From contig JAPPJY010000009.1 of NCBI GenBank assembly GCA_028874335.1, positions 62,001 to 126,000 on the forward strand: a stretch of 64,000 nt of DNA, in the 5' to 3' direction. Both the position numbers and the translations under genes were made by a program. This document shows, piece after piece, positions 1-9,603 of this stretch (its first letter is position 1; each line of letters opens with the position of its first letter). The notes beneath the pieces were generated by a model that saw only the letters and a list, made by a program, of their open reading frames with translations, was not told where the DNA came from and searched no databases. The stretch comes from Gemmatimonadota bacterium (GTDB lineage Bacteria; Latescibacterota; UBA2968; GCA-2709665).

Positions 1-45
1 AACGCGGTGAGACGGGACACGAAAGAGGAAGTTCCGGGATTCCGG

Positions 46-393
46 TCAATCGGATTCGATCCGTAGCAACGGGTTAGACGGGTCCGGTACGAACGCGGGC
101 TCCTTTTCGAAACTGAACGTGCAATCGAAATTCACATCGGCAAGGCATCTCTCGTCGATCGGAAACGCATTGCACTGGAGCGGCCGGTTCTCGTAGATGC
201 TACAGACTGAGAATCCATCGTCCTGTTTGACAAGGAAGGGGCATTTGAACAGGATTTCGCAGCAGTTCCCACACCGGTTGCATTCGCCTGCAAGCAGTGT
301 TGCCTGCTCGGCAACATAGGACTTTCGGAAGTGAACCAGAAACAAGCGGCGAACTTTCCCCACGGCCTGTCGAGCCCTGAACGGCATTTTCAT
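46..393 (-). CDS. YkgJ-like zinc/iron-chelating domain protein
   Basis: This is a 115-residue protein. Its central cysteine cluster is CNRCGNCC at about residues 38-45, followed by FKCPFL, FSVCSIYENRPLQC and a later ERC and FDC. This spacing is that of the YkgJ/UPF0153 family, thought to bind zinc or an iron-sulfur cluster; the biochemical role is unknown. The RPLQCNAFP segment is a further family hallmark. There is no signal peptide or membrane segment, so it is probably cytoplasmic. It starts 36 bases after the flippase gene on the same strand, with an AAGGAA upstream of the ATG, so the two are probably co-transcribed. Confidence 0.8.
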   Translation of the reverse strand: MKMPFRARQAVGKVRRLFLVHFRKSYVAEQATLLAGECNRCGNCCEILFKCPFLVKQDDGFSVCSIYENRPLQCNAFPIDERCLADVNFDCTFSFEKEPAFVPDPSNPLLRIESD

Positions 394-428
394 GGTTTTG
401 CTGAATTCCTTCTGTCGCAGCGTTGAAA

Positions 429-1940
429 TCAGGGAACGTCGGTCCTGCCCCCCGATGATTCCCCGGCCTTTTCACCCGCCTGTTTCGGCAGCCGGAAGAG
501 TTGCCGGATCTCCTGCCACTCTCCGGATTCAAGGAAGTTCCATCCCCACAGAATGAACGGATAGGCAAGCAACAGAATGCAGCGGGTGACAATGCCGGAC
601 GGACTGGCATCGGGCGCAAATCCGGATACGCCAATTAAAACGATACCGCCGGCGACCCCGACCTTCGCAAGCCTGGCGTACTCGTAGGCGACCGGGTAGA
701 ATCGCCGCGTGTGGAGATACAGAAAAACCACCATGACCCCGTACGCGGCCAGCGTACTCCACGCGGCGCCAAGCACCCCCATATGCGGGATGAGCAAAAG
801 GTTGAATCCCACGTTGACGCCCGCGCCCACGCCCACGACAAGCGGCAGCATCCGTGAACGGCCCTCCGCGTACACGCCTGCCGTCAATATAATGTACAGG
901 CCGGATAACAGGAAAGCAAGGGTTACGATGGGAATGACCCCCTGTGCCGGCAGGTATTCCGCGGCCCTGCTCCCGCAGCCCAACAGAATGAGATCACGTG
1001 CGAAGGTGGATAGCACCAGAAGCAGCAGGGTTGCGCCCGCCGCATAGTAGGTGGTCATCCGGGCCACGACGGTGCGGGCCTCGGCTCTGTCCGGAATGGC
1101 CAGGACGCCCGGCGCCCACGCGGAGCGAAAGACACGCGTAAGCATCTGCATGGGGAGGCAGAACCGGAAGAGGATTTGAAGGATCCCTACGGGGTCCTTT
1201 CCAAGGAAGAACTTCAGCAGCAACCGGTCGGAAAGGTTAATCAGAAGCAGTGCAGCGGCAGAGGGGACAAAGGGCAGACCAAAACGCAGAAGTTCCCGCA
1301 GGGTCGACGTCGAATACACGGGCCGGAGGACGCGGAACCCGATTGGGCAAAGCGCCAGAAAGGCAAATGCGGAGCTGACCAGGTTGCTCCAGAATATCGC
1401 GCGTACTCCGTTCCCTTCCCAGGCGATCAGGTAAACGGTGAGGCCAAGCTGCAGCGTGTGCTGAACGAACCGTACCGACGCGTAGGTTCCGGACCTCTGC
1501 CGCACCCTGCACAAAGTGAAGAAGGGCTCGGACAGGGTATCCAGCAGGAGTATGACCGAGACAATCTGAAAGATATCGGCATAGGACGTGGAATCGAGTA
1601 AGACGATGGCCAGACGAGCCGCAGAATTCCAAACCAGGAAAGTCAGCACGATGCCTGAAGCCAGAAGCGTCCAGTATGCCGTGCTGAACTTGAGGCGTAT
1701 GTCGCCGGCGCTGCGCTCGACGGAGAGGTGGCGGACGAGCGCGTGGTTCAGACCCAGGGCATACAGGAGGACGCTGAAACTGACGAATGCGTACGCGAGC
1801 GCCATGTCGCCGTTTTCGGATGGCGAGAGCAGGCGAGCGTAGACCGGCACGAGAAGGATGCCGGTCGCCTTTCCGAGCAGGTCGCCCACTCCGTAAACGG
1901 CAGTGTGTCTTGCGAGCGATTTGACGTGTCGGAAGCGCAT
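429..1940 (-). CDS. polysaccharide/oligosaccharide flippase (MATE/Wzx-like)
   Basis: This 503-residue integral membrane protein has about 12-14 hydrophobic segments. It opens with the flippase-type pattern MRFRHVKSLARHTAVYGVGD, then LLVPVYARLLSPSENGDMAL, typical of the Wzx/RfbX branch of the MOP superfamily. Such proteins move lipid-linked glycans across the inner membrane. An open frame continues upstream to 2204, but that part is low-complexity and lies in a MITE-like repeat, so I take the ATG at 1940, where family similarity starts. No strong ribosome binding site is visible. The C-terminal 30 residues are polar and cytoplasmic. The substrate cannot be told from the sequence, because no glycan-synthesis cluster flanks it. 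Confidence 0.85.
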   Translation of the reverse strand: MRFRHVKSLARHTAVYGVGDLLGKATGILLVPVYARLLSPSENGDMALAYAFVSFSVLLYALGLNHALVRHLSVERSAGDIRLKFSTAYWTLLASGIVLTFLVWNSAARLAIVLLDSTSYADIFQIVSVILLLDTLSEPFFTLCRVRQRSGTYASVRFVQHTLQLGLTVYLIAWEGNGVRAIFWSNLVSSAFAFLALCPIGFRVLRPVYSTSTLRELLRFGLPFVPSAAALLLINLSDRLLLKFFLGKDPVGILQILFRFCLPMQMLTRVFRSAWAPGVLAIPDRAEARTVVARMTTYYAAGATLLLLVLSTFARDLILLGCGSRAAEYLPAQGVIPIVTLAFLLSGLYIILTAGVYAEGRSRMLPLVVGVGAGVNVGFNLLLIPHMGVLGAAWSTLAAYGVMVVFLYLHTRRFYPVAYEYARLAKVGVAGGIVLIGVSGFAPDASPSGIVTRCILLLAYPFILWGWNFLESGEWQEIRQLFRLPKQAGEKAGESSGGRTDVP

Positions 1941-1962
1941 GGGTGATATGCGGTCATCCCTC

Positions 1963-2179
1963 TTGGAAGTTGTTTTATAATTACCGGCGAGTTCCCGAGC
2001 GCGAGCGAAAAAGTGGCGGTTATGAGGCGCGAGGGGCGCGCAGCGCCGGCGGGAAAATCCGCCTATGAGAGGCGCGCAAGCGCAGCCTCGATCTCGTAGG
2101 ACGGGCGGGTTTGACCAACGCCGACCGGCGCTTTTGCAGCCGTGCGAAGACCGCTGGGAATTTTTAAACAGCTTCTTAG
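1963..2179. mobile_element. MITE-like inverted-repeat element, copy 1
   Basis: About 217 bases with imperfect terminal inverted repeats: one end reads TTGGAAGTTGTTTTATAATT, and the other, reverse-complemented, reads CTAAGAAGCTGTTTAAAAAT. It is non-coding. Two blocks recur in opposite orientation at 6706-6874: one around the ACCGGCGAGTTCCCGAGC segment, the other around TTTGACCAACGCCGACCGG. The middle differs, with an extra GC-rich stretch in this copy. I could not define a target duplication. It fills most of the 309 bases between the flippase start and the end of priA. Confidence 0.7.
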
Positions 2180-2249
2180 TCAGACGCGGACACGACGGCC
2201 GCAACTCCGGGCCCCGCCAACGTCGCGCGGCGTCGGTTGGCTGGGTCGT

Positions 2250-4676
2250 CTACAGCATGGATACCGGGTCGATGTCCACGTCCAGCGTCACGGCGGCGCG
2301 GCGGCTGCGACCGTATTCGCGCATGGCGCGGCGGGCGAGGGCGTTCAGGTGTCTGGATGAAGGTGTTTTAAGCACGACCTGCCACCGGAAGTTCCTTCGG
2401 ATACGGGCAAGCGGCGCCTGCGCCGGTCCCATGACGTCAACGTGCGGCAGCGCCATTGCGCGCAGTGCCTCGGCGCACAACCCCGCGGTACGGGCAACAT
2501 CATGCTCATGTCTTCCTTTAAAAAGTAGCAGGGCCATACGGCCGTACGGAGGATACAGTACGCTCCGTCGTCCCTCGAGTTCAAGTTCGGCAAATCGCTT
2601 GAAATCGTGGTTCCGCGCGCACTGCACGGCTTCGCCTTCCGGCAGGTATGTCTGTACGACGACCTCGCCGGGAGTATGCCCGCGTCCGGCCCGGCCGCTC
2701 ACCTGCGTGAGCAACTGGAACGTGCGTTCTCCCGCCCTGAAATCGGGTAGATGGATGCCGGTATCGGCAGAAATGACCCCAACGAGGGTGACCCCGGGAA
2801 AATCCAGGCCCTTGGCCACCATCTGTGTGCCCAGCAGGACGTCCGCCCGCCCCTTCCTGAAGGATTCGAGGATTCGGTCGTGCGCCCCTTTCCGGCGGGT
2901 CGTATCGACGTCCATGCGGAGCAGGCGCATCCCGGAAAATTGTTCGTTGAGGGCTTCTTCCACGCGTTGCGTGCCCACTCCGAGCAGCTTGAGATGGGTT
3001 CCCTCACAGGCGCGGCACGCGGACGGCGCCGGGGTATCGTATGCGCAGTAGTGACACACCATCCGACTGCCCTGGGCGTGGTACGTGAGCGTGACCCGGC
3101 AATTCGGGCATTGTAAACTGTCGCCACAATCCATGCACTGCACGTAGGGCGCGTAACCTCTGCGGTTCTGCAGCAGGATGACCCGCTCTTTCTTCTCAAG
3201 ACGGTCCTTTAGCTTTTCCCGCAAGACCCGAGAAAAAAGGCCGCTTTCCTTCCTCATATCCACCAGGGTGACTTCGGGCAGCGGGCGGGAATCTATCCGT
3301 TCCGGCAGCGGGAGCAGACGGAATTTTTCCGTGTCGACGTTGTGAAAGGACTCGAGCGCGGGCGTGGCCGAGCCCAGTACAATGGGGATATTCTCCATGT
3401 TCGCGCGCATTACCGCGACGTCGCGCGCGTTGTACCGGGGCGCCGGATCCGACTGTTTGTATGCGCTGTCGTGTTCTTCGTCCACAACGATGAGGCCCAG
3501 GTTCGATACCGGCGCAAACACCGCCGAACGAGCGCCGATGACAATGGTCCGCCGGCCCTCGCGGACGTCACGCCAGGCATCGTAGCGCTCGCTTTCCGAT
3601 AGCGCGCTGTGAATGACGGCAACCCGGTTGCCGAAATGGGATCTGAAGCGGCGAACCGTTTGAGGCGTGAGCGAAATCTCGGGCACCAGAATCAGCGCGC
3701 CAAGTCCGTACTTCAAAACGCGGTCGACAGCCCGGATGTAGACCAGCGTTTTACCGCTTCCGGTAACCCCGTGCAGGAGAAAGGAATTGTACCTGGGAGG
3801 GTTGAGCGAATCCCGGATTTGCTCCAATGCGCGCCGCTGATGGTCGGTGAGCGTGAGCCGCTCAGGGGCCGTGGACTCGACTTCAGCGTACGGGTCCCTG
3901 CGCACCTCCCGGTGGTAGATTCGAACCAGTCGTCGGTCCGCAAGCGCCTTGAGGATGTGGGATCCGATTCCCGAGCGGGTCAGCGCCGCGGCAGGCATGA
4001 CGCCGCCGCCTGCCCGGATGCGCCTGAGACATTCCGCCTGCCGGGGCGCCCGGCGCTCCAGTGCGGACCACTCCACTTCGAACCACCGGGCATCGGGCAC
4101 CAGTTTGACCATGCGCTCCTGCATGGGCTTGACGCGGGGGTCTTCAATGGTCTGACGGGTTGTCAGAAGACCCCTTCGAATCAGTCCGTATACGGCACCG
4201 CGCACCCCGTTGCCGCGCAGGCGGCGCTGCAGCTGGCTGAGCCTGGACGGGCCGCGCGATTTCAGGTGGTCGAGGACCTGTCGCTGAAAGGGGGTTATCG
4301 GTCCGGGATCTGCGCCATTGGACGAGGTAACGGCTATTCGCTGTCCACTGTGCGTATGAATTCCGGCGGGAAGTGCGGTCGTAAGCACTTCGGACAGCGT
4401 GCAGACATAGTAGGCTGCCATCCACCGGCACAGTTCGAGGAGGATCTGAGAGACGACTGGATAGGCGTCCAGCAGGATGCCTATCGACTTGACGTCTTCC
4501 AGGTCGGTCCCGTCCTGAAAATCGACGACGATGCCGGTCGTCCACCTGGGCCCCAGCGGAACGAGCGCCCTGCTTCCAATGTGAATCCGGCGCTTGAGGT
4601 CATCGGGAACCCGATAGGTCATTTCCCGGTCGATTGGCGTGGCGAGGGGGACAATTTGCGCGTAGTTGAAATCCAT
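2250..4676 (-). CDS. priA: primosomal replication restart helicase PriA
   Basis: PriA is a 3'-5' superfamily 2 helicase that reloads the replisome at stalled forks. The 808-residue length is usual. Visible motifs in order are Walker A GVTGSGKT at about residue 305, then ALILVPEISLTPQT, the Walker B box VVDEEHD, and LGSATPALES. A zinc-binding region follows with four CxxC pairs (CMDCGDSLQCPNC, CHYC, CRAC). Motifs V and VI appear as LLGTQMVAKGLDFPGVTLVG and QVSGRAGRG. The N-terminal fork-binding domain (MDFNYAQIVPLATPIDREMT) is present, so the start is firm. It is the last gene of the dtd-maf-rodZ-priA operon, only 6 bases after rodZ. Confidence 0.97.
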   Translation of the reverse strand: MDFNYAQIVPLATPIDREMTYRVPDDLKRRIHIGSRALVPLGPRWTTGIVVDFQDGTDLEDVKSIGILLDAYPVVSQILLELCRWMAAYYVCTLSEVLTTALPAGIHTHSGQRIAVTSSNGADPGPITPFQRQVLDHLKSRGPSRLSQLQRRLRGNGVRGAVYGLIRRGLLTTRQTIEDPRVKPMQERMVKLVPDARWFEVEWSALERRAPRQAECLRRIRAGGGVMPAAALTRSGIGSHILKALADRRLVRIYHREVRRDPYAEVESTAPERLTLTDHQRRALEQIRDSLNPPRYNSFLLHGVTGSGKTLVYIRAVDRVLKYGLGALILVPEISLTPQTVRRFRSHFGNRVAVIHSALSESERYDAWRDVREGRRTIVIGARSAVFAPVSNLGLIVVDEEHDSAYKQSDPAPRYNARDVAVMRANMENIPIVLGSATPALESFHNVDTEKFRLLPLPERIDSRPLPEVTLVDMRKESGLFSRVLREKLKDRLEKKERVILLQNRRGYAPYVQCMDCGDSLQCPNCRVTLTYHAQGSRMVCHYCAYDTPAPSACRACEGTHLKLLGVGTQRVEEALNEQFSGMRLLRMDVDTTRRKGAHDRILESFRKGRADVLLGTQMVAKGLDFPGVTLVGVISADTGIHLPDFRAGERTFQLLTQVSGRAGRGHTPGEVVVQTYLPEGEAVQCARNHDFKRFAELELEGRRSVLYPPYGRMALLLFKGRHEHDVARTAGLCAEALRAMALPHVDVMGPAQAPLARIRRNFRWQVVLKTPSSRHLNALARRAMREYGRSRRAAVTLDVDIDPVSML

Positions 4677-4682
4677 TGCGGA

Positions 4683-5585
4683 TCAGCGCACAGGTGGCGG
4701 CAACACGGATTCGATCTCTTCAACCCAGACATTGTGTCGGGAAATGAAGAGCCGGCGCTTCAGTCCGGGTTCTGTAGAGAGGGAAACAGGCTTGTCCTGC
4801 AGGAATAAGGAGACTGCGGAGGGATCTTCAATTTCCACTCGGAACCCATTGAGAGCGGTCCACTTCCGCTGTGTGCCGGAAAGCAGGCGGTTATCGAAGG
4901 TGGAATCACCGTCGCTGAATACCAGAACGCGGGTGTCCATGAGCGCATCAATGCGCAGGATAATCTCGTCTTCCCAGATGCCCGAATACTGCTGCGGAAG
5001 CGAATAGGCCGACACGACCCGCTCGCCCGGCTCCCGGTTCACGGTGATATCCAGTTCGCGGGGCGCAGTACGCGGGGTGTCGGCAAACGCTGGCTCCGAG
5101 GGGCTTTCGGGTTCGGCAGGAGGATCCTGGGGATCCGGCGTTGTGGAAGGCTCCGGGTCGGAGTCTGCCGATGGAGCTACGTATTCTGACACCGGCGCCC
5201 CGGTCGATGCGGGCGTCACAGACGTCGAGTCACGCCGCAGGAACACCCCTGCGACAACGGCAATAAGTGCCAGTACGCTTAGACTTCCCAGAATGCGGCC
5301 CAGAGGCAGCGAACGTTCCCGCGCCCTGCTCGCAACGCGTTGAGCGGTCACCGTGACCGGTCTGTTTTTCTCGTATCTGGCCAGTGTCTCCTCGACATCC
5401 AGACCTATTTCCTGCGCGTATTTCTTGATAAACAGGCGAACGTAGATTTCAGGAAGGACGTCGTAGTTGCCGGACTCAATCGCGCGGAGATAATCGGGAT
5501 TGATCCGCGTCCGTTCGAATAATTCTTCGAGGGACATTCCGCTGGATTCGCGTTGTGCCCGTAACTCTGATGCGAATTCCTGCAT
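4683..5585 (-). CDS. rodZ: RodZ-like helix-turn-helix membrane protein
   Basis: This 300-residue protein has RodZ architecture. A HTH_25-type DNA-binding fold covers residues 5-72 (LRAQRESSGMSLEELFERTR). A basic juxtamembrane stretch leads to one transmembrane helix at about 98-116. A Pro/Ser/Glu-rich linker follows, then a periplasmic DUF4115-like domain (about 210-300). RodZ links MreB to the cell-wall elongation machinery, which would imply a rod-shaped cell, although mreB is not in this window. The ATG lies directly after the maf stop codon (TAAATG), and GGAG sits just upstream, so translation is probably coupled to maf. Confidence 0.85.
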   Translation of the reverse strand: MQEFASELRAQRESSGMSLEELFERTRINPDYLRAIESGNYDVLPEIYVRLFIKKYAQEIGLDVEETLARYEKNRPVTVTAQRVASRARERSLPLGRILGSLSVLALIAVVAGVFLRRDSTSVTPASTGAPVSEYVAPSADSDPEPSTTPDPQDPPAEPESPSEPAFADTPRTAPRELDITVNREPGERVVSAYSLPQQYSGIWEDEIILRIDALMDTRVLVFSDGDSTFDNRLLSGTQRKWTALNGFRVEIEDPSAVSLFLQDKPVSLSTEPGLKRRLFISRHNVWVEEIESVLPPPVR

Positions 5586-6206
5586 TTATGGCTCCGGAAT
5601 CAGGTCCTTGCAATGCCCGGCGGCAACCATCAACGACGACTGACCCGCCAGGCGTTCGAGGAGTGAGCAGAAGAGGGAAATCGGCAACCCGACAACATTG
5701 TAGAAACATCCGGAGATCGAATGGACGAACGCGGCTGCCGTGCCCTGAACCGCATATGCGCCCGCCTTGTCCATAGGTTCGCCTGACTGCACGTACAGGT
5801 GAATTTCCTCCGGCGTGAGCGGTCTCATGGCGACATCCGTCACCGCCACGTCCCGAAGGGAGCGCCCGGTTCCGGAGTCGATCAACGTCAGGCCGGTATA
5901 CACGCGGTGCGTCCTTCCCGAGAGTCTGCTCAGCATGCGAATTGCCTCGTCTTCACCCGCCGGCTTTTCCAGAATGTCGCCGTCCGCAACGACCACGGTA
6001 TCCGCGCCAATTACGATCTCCCTGTTGAACCTCGCGGCAACCGCCCGCGCTTTTCGGCCGGAGATTTCCTGCACGTAGTCCGCGGGTGGAATCGATCGGT
6101 CCAGGGTTTCCGAAACATGGCTCGGCACCACGTCGAAGGACAGGCCGAGCAGGCGCAACAGGTCGGACCGCCTCGGTGATGCAGAGGCCAGGATGAGTTT
6201 TTTCAT
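5586..6206 (-). CDS. maf: Maf family nucleotide pyrophosphatase
   Basis: Maf proteins hydrolyse non-canonical or modified nucleoside triphosphates (YhdE-type acts on dTTP/UTP) and are linked to septum control. The 206-residue protein shows the family start MKKLILASASPRRSDLLRLLG, the SHVSE motif, and VIGADTVVVADGDILEKP. Next come SGRTHRVYTGLTL and the AYAVQG/FVHSISGCFYNVVGLP block. Length and all conserved blocks are normal. It lies between dtd (45 bases upstream) and rodZ (directly abutting) in one operon. Which nucleotide it prefers cannot be read reliably. Confidence 0.95.
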   Translation of the reverse strand: MKKLILASASPRRSDLLRLLGLSFDVVPSHVSETLDRSIPPADYVQEISGRKARAVAARFNREIVIGADTVVVADGDILEKPAGEDEAIRMLSRLSGRTHRVYTGLTLIDSGTGRSLRDVAVTDVAMRPLTPEEIHLYVQSGEPMDKAGAYAVQGTAAAFVHSISGCFYNVVGLPISLFCSLLERLAGQSSLMVAAGHCKDLIPEP

Positions 6207-6251
6207 GGCGGGAAGGTGTTGCCTGATTCGGCTGCGCGGCGGCGAAAATCC

Positions 6252-6689
6252 CTACGACTCAACCATCAGGGTAACGGGGCCGTCGTTGTGAATCTCAACC
6301 TGCATGTTGGCGCCGAACTGCCCGGTCCGCACGGACACACCCTGGCTTCGCAGCGCATCCACGAATTCGCTATAGTACGCCTCGGCCATCTCTGGTGGAG
6401 CCGCACCCGAATAGCCGGGACGGCGGCCCTTCCGGGTATCGCCATAGAGCGTGAATTGCGAGACGACCAGAACCTGCCCCCCGATTTCAGCGAGGGAACG
6501 GTTCATCCTGCCCTGTTCGTCTTCAAATATCCGCAGGTGGATGCATTTGCCGGCCACGTAATGGATGTTATCGGGTGTGTCCTCCCGGCCGACGCCCAGA
6601 AGTATCAGCATCCCCCGGCCGATTTCGGCGGTGAGCTCCCCGTTGATGAACACCGCCGAACGGCTGACCCGTTGTACGAGCGCACGCAC
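6252..6689 (-). CDS. dtd: D-aminoacyl-tRNA deacylase (DTD)
   Basis: DTD removes D-amino acids mischarged onto tRNA, in the cytoplasm. The 145-residue length matches the family. Seen motifs are VRALVQRVSRSAV at the N-terminus, the SQFTLYGDTRKGRRP active-site block, and the C-terminal GPVTLMVES with the GANMQVEIHNDGPVT cross-proline region. I choose the GTG at 6689, preceded by AGGA at suitable spacing and agreeing with family length. An in-frame ATG at 6743 falls inside a MITE-like repeat and would add 18 unrelated residues. It is the first gene of the operon to priA. Confidence 0.93.
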   Translation of the reverse strand: MRALVQRVSRSAVFINGELTAEIGRGMLILLGVGREDTPDNIHYVAGKCIHLRIFEDEQGRMNRSLAEIGGQVLVVSQFTLYGDTRKGRRPGYSGAAPPEMAEAYYSEFVDALRSQGVSVRTGQFGANMQVEIHNDGPVTLMVES

Positions 6690-6705
6690 CCTGGTTCCTG
6701 GAATA

Positions 6706-6874
6706 CTAAGAAGCTGTCTTAAAATTCCCAGCGGTCTTTGCACGGCTGCAAAAGCGCCGGTCGGCGTTGGTCAAATCCACCCGTATAGACAAATATGGGC
6801 GGATTCTCCCGCCTTGACCGCCACTTTTTCGCTCGTGCTCGGGAACTCGCCGGTAATTTTAAAACAACTTCCAA
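6706..6874. mobile_element. MITE-like inverted-repeat element, copy 2
   Basis: About 169 bases, in the orientation opposite to copy 1 at 1963-2179. Both ends keep the TIR-like sequence (CTAAGAAGCTGTCTTAAAAT at the left; AATTTTAAAACAACTTCCAA at the right). It abuts the dtd start, so transcription of the dtd-priA operon must start inside or through it. The remaining bases up to lptD at 7049 contain no convincing gene, only a small CCACC-AAAAA-GGTGG hairpin just past the element. Confidence 0.7.
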
Positions 6875-7048
6875 TGAACGCCACCAAAAAGGTGGGTTGC
6901 GGTGGAGATATCCGGCATGAGGCGCATTACAACATGCCAATCCTAATTTAGCCGATTCAACAGGGCGAGGCAAGCGAAACAACGGGCCGCGAAACCGGGA
7001 CCTGACGCCGGAACTGAGAGACAGGACACCGTTTCTTCACGGCAGTAC

Positions 7049-9421
7049 TCATAGCCCATAACCTCCCCTGCGGTGTTCGACCTTTATCTGCGGGAATTCC
7101 TTTATATGGAGTTTGAAGTGAAAGCCCTTGTTGAATCCCGTGGGATACCAGCTGAACGTGGCCCGCCAGCAGTGCAGATCCCGGTAAACGTAAATCGTCT
7201 GGGAAATCAGCCGGGTGTTTATCACATCGAAGTTGACGGAATAGTTGAAGCGCCAGGCGCGCGTGGGATTCAATGCCAGGTCCGCCTTTACCCACGAGCG
7301 CTTCGATGATCCGAAGCCGGCGGCGAAAGACTCCCGATAGCTGAAATAATGTCCCACGTTGAAATGCCACGGCTGGGTGGCGTCTCCGAAGTCACGGTAG
7401 ATGTCGTCTTCAAAGTTGAATCCTGTCCCCGAGCCGGGAAGCATGGATCTGTCGTCTCGGATCGGGTCCGACCTCCGATCGGATCGTCCGCTGAAGCGAA
7501 GACTGGTGTTGACGCTGAGGCTGCGCAGGCGCGGGTGATACAGGTTGAGACGTCCTGTCGCGTCGTAGAACGTGTGGCCCATGTTGAGCCGGACGTCTAT
7601 CCGGCGGGCGGGCTTGATCGAGGCTGAGGTACGCAGATCGCGCCATCGACGCATCGGGTTGGCGTCGAAATCGTATCCCGTTGAGAAACTGGCCGTTGCG
7701 AGTGTGGACCGCCGTTTCTTGCCGTCCATTTCGGTTTTGATTTCGAGCGAATTATTGAGCCGCAGGTTAAGGGTGCGCCTGGGTTCATTCCAGTCCCGGC
7801 GGCCGTGGAAGCCCAGGGTTGCGCCATCAACCCTTGCGGTCTGGTAATATCTGAGGTCGATCTGGGGCTGAAACCGGTGGCGGAACCCTCTCAGCCGTCC
7901 GATCTGGGGCTTGAAGATACCATAGAGCGCGGTGCCGGCGGCCAGGCTGGCGTTGTAAGACTCCCGGCGCGTCCGCGTGTTCGCGTTCGGGCGCGAGGAG
8001 TTCTGACTGATGTTGAACCGCTGCGTGAGATCCAGCCACCCGAAGGGCTTGTGCTGGCTGCTGGCCCCCAACCTGGCGTTTAGCGACAGATTGTGCGTGT
8101 TGTCGTCCCCGTCCTCGTTACGCGTGAAGGCATTCGTGAGACCCGCGGAAGCGTCGTAATAGAAGGCGTGGTACCAGAGGGCGTCCCGGGTTGATTCGGG
8201 CTGACCGAAAATGCGGCGCCTGCCCTGACGGAACGAGAGACGGGGGAAACCCTGAAACCGGTTCTGGTTCTTGTCGAGATCCCGGTAGTAATTGAGATTG
8301 ACGTCCATGCTACGCCTGGCTTCCGTCCAGCGCTTGTCCATGGAAAAAGACGACCGGAGTTGCCGGTTCAGGTACCGATAGAGGTTGCTGGAATTGTGAA
8401 GGTCGAAGTTGGAGCTGTTCGTGAAGTCCCCCCTGGCCCTCATGTTGAGCGTCGGGTTCAGCCGGTGCTGGTGGTGAAAGTTCAAACGCCAGTCGCGGCG
8501 TGAATCGCCGGACGGCTGTCTACCGCGTTCAAAGGACAGATTCACATATCCGCTGAGTCGTCTTCGCACCGCGTAGTCGAACCCTGCGTCAACAAGAAAA
8601 CCGTTGCGTTCCCGAAGGGCCGTCTTCAACGTGGCATCCCAGTAGTCGCTGGGCGCCCAATAATATCCGATATTGCTTACGTTGACGCCGTCGCGGCTGT
8701 TGCTGCCGATGCGGGGTGTCAGAATGCCGGAGCGCCTGCCCTGCGTGAGCGGAAACACATAGTACGGGAGCCACATCACAGGCACCGGACCCAAACGAAA
8801 CGTAACTGAGCGGGCGATGGCCTTGTCGTCCTGAACCACCTTCAGCTCGCGGCACACGAAGTCGTAGTGGGTGTGGTCCCTGTCGCACGAGGACATGGAT
8901 ATCGCAAGGGCGTGAAGTTCCCGCTGCCGGTCCAGGTGGATCTGCTCGCCTTTGTAATAACGCCTGCCGTGACGCGCCCGGCCACCCTTCACGCGCCCGC
9001 GCCCGGTTTCCAGGTTGTAAACCATTGACGAGCCTGTGAATCGCTCCGCCCCTCGGACAAACTCGGGCACGCCAATGGTCTTCCGTCCCGTGGAATCCGG
9101 CAGCCCCTCGGCTTCCAGCCGTTTCGCCTTTCTATGGAGGACGATTCGCCCGGCGCGCAGCTCTACGTCCTGATACTTGAGGACGACGTTACCCGTGAAG
9201 ACAACCCGTCCTGCCGCGACATCATCCTCGACCCGGTCGGCCGCGTATTCATAGAGCAGGGAGTCCTGCGCCGACGCGTCGCGTTGGACGGTAAGCGGCT
9301 CCGGCTCCATTTGCGCATGGGCCGTGTTGACCAGGAAAAGCAACAGGAAAAAGAGGGTGCCGGAAACCCGGTGGTACGCCTTCCGGATACCAAGTGCCGG
9401 CTCTGGATGTATCGAGCTCAT
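7049..9421 (-). CDS. lptD: LPS-assembly outer membrane protein LptD (OstA-like)
   Basis: LptD forms the outer-membrane barrel that inserts lipopolysaccharide. From the ATG at 9421 the protein has 790 residues. It has a signal-peptide-like start (FFLLLFLVNTAHA, cleavage near AHA), then an OstA/LptA-like beta-jellyroll (ADRVEDDVAAGRVVFTGNVV and following, about residues 45-160). A long Arg/Tyr/aromatic-rich beta-barrel region with YYWAPSDYWDATL- and RRLSGYVNLSFERGR-type strands runs to the C-terminus. Two cysteines in the SCDRD/FVCREL segment may form a disulfide. The frame stays open to a GTG at 9481, but 9421 leaves a normal signal peptide. Its presence argues for LPS in the outer membrane. 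Confidence 0.85.
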   Translation of the reverse strand: MSSIHPEPALGIRKAYHRVSGTLFFLLLFLVNTAHAQMEPEPLTVQRDASAQDSLLYEYAADRVEDDVAAGRVVFTGNVVLKYQDVELRAGRIVLHRKAKRLEAEGLPDSTGRKTIGVPEFVRGAERFTGSSMVYNLETGRGRVKGGRARHGRRYYKGEQIHLDRQRELHALAISMSSCDRDHTHYDFVCRELKVVQDDKAIARSVTFRLGPVPVMWLPYYVFPLTQGRRSGILTPRIGSNSRDGVNVSNIGYYWAPSDYWDATLKTALRERNGFLVDAGFDYAVRRRLSGYVNLSFERGRQPSGDSRRDWRLNFHHQHRLNPTLNMRARGDFTNSSNFDLHNSSNLYRYLNRQLRSSFSMDKRWTEARRSMDVNLNYYRDLDKNQNRFQGFPRLSFRQGRRRIFGQPESTRDALWYHAFYYDASAGLTNAFTRNEDGDDNTHNLSLNARLGASSQHKPFGWLDLTQRFNISQNSSRPNANTRTRRESYNASLAAGTALYGIFKPQIGRLRGFRHRFQPQIDLRYYQTARVDGATLGFHGRRDWNEPRRTLNLRLNNSLEIKTEMDGKKRRSTLATASFSTGYDFDANPMRRWRDLRTSASIKPARRIDVRLNMGHTFYDATGRLNLYHPRLRSLSVNTSLRFSGRSDRRSDPIRDDRSMLPGSGTGFNFEDDIYRDFGDATQPWHFNVGHYFSYRESFAAGFGSSKRSWVKADLALNPTRAWRFNYSVNFDVINTRLISQTIYVYRDLHCWRATFSWYPTGFNKGFHFKLHIKEFPQIKVEHRRGGYGL

Positions 9422-9603
9422 ATTCCGTTTTTGCCGTCCGTTCCCACGAATTCCCGGGAGGATTTCTGGCGTGAATAACACCTGTCAATCAGAGGAAGGA
9501 CCGTCGCCCGCACGGTTTTGCGCCGTGAGGGACTGGCCTCGCGATCACGACTCGTACCGCGCCTTGCGGGCATACTCAAGGCTTCCGCAGGAGACATTTG
9601 CAG

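Noticed and set aside
1941..2204. N-terminal extension of the flippase to 2204
   Set aside because: The added 88 residues are encoded by a MITE-like repeat and have no membrane or family features.
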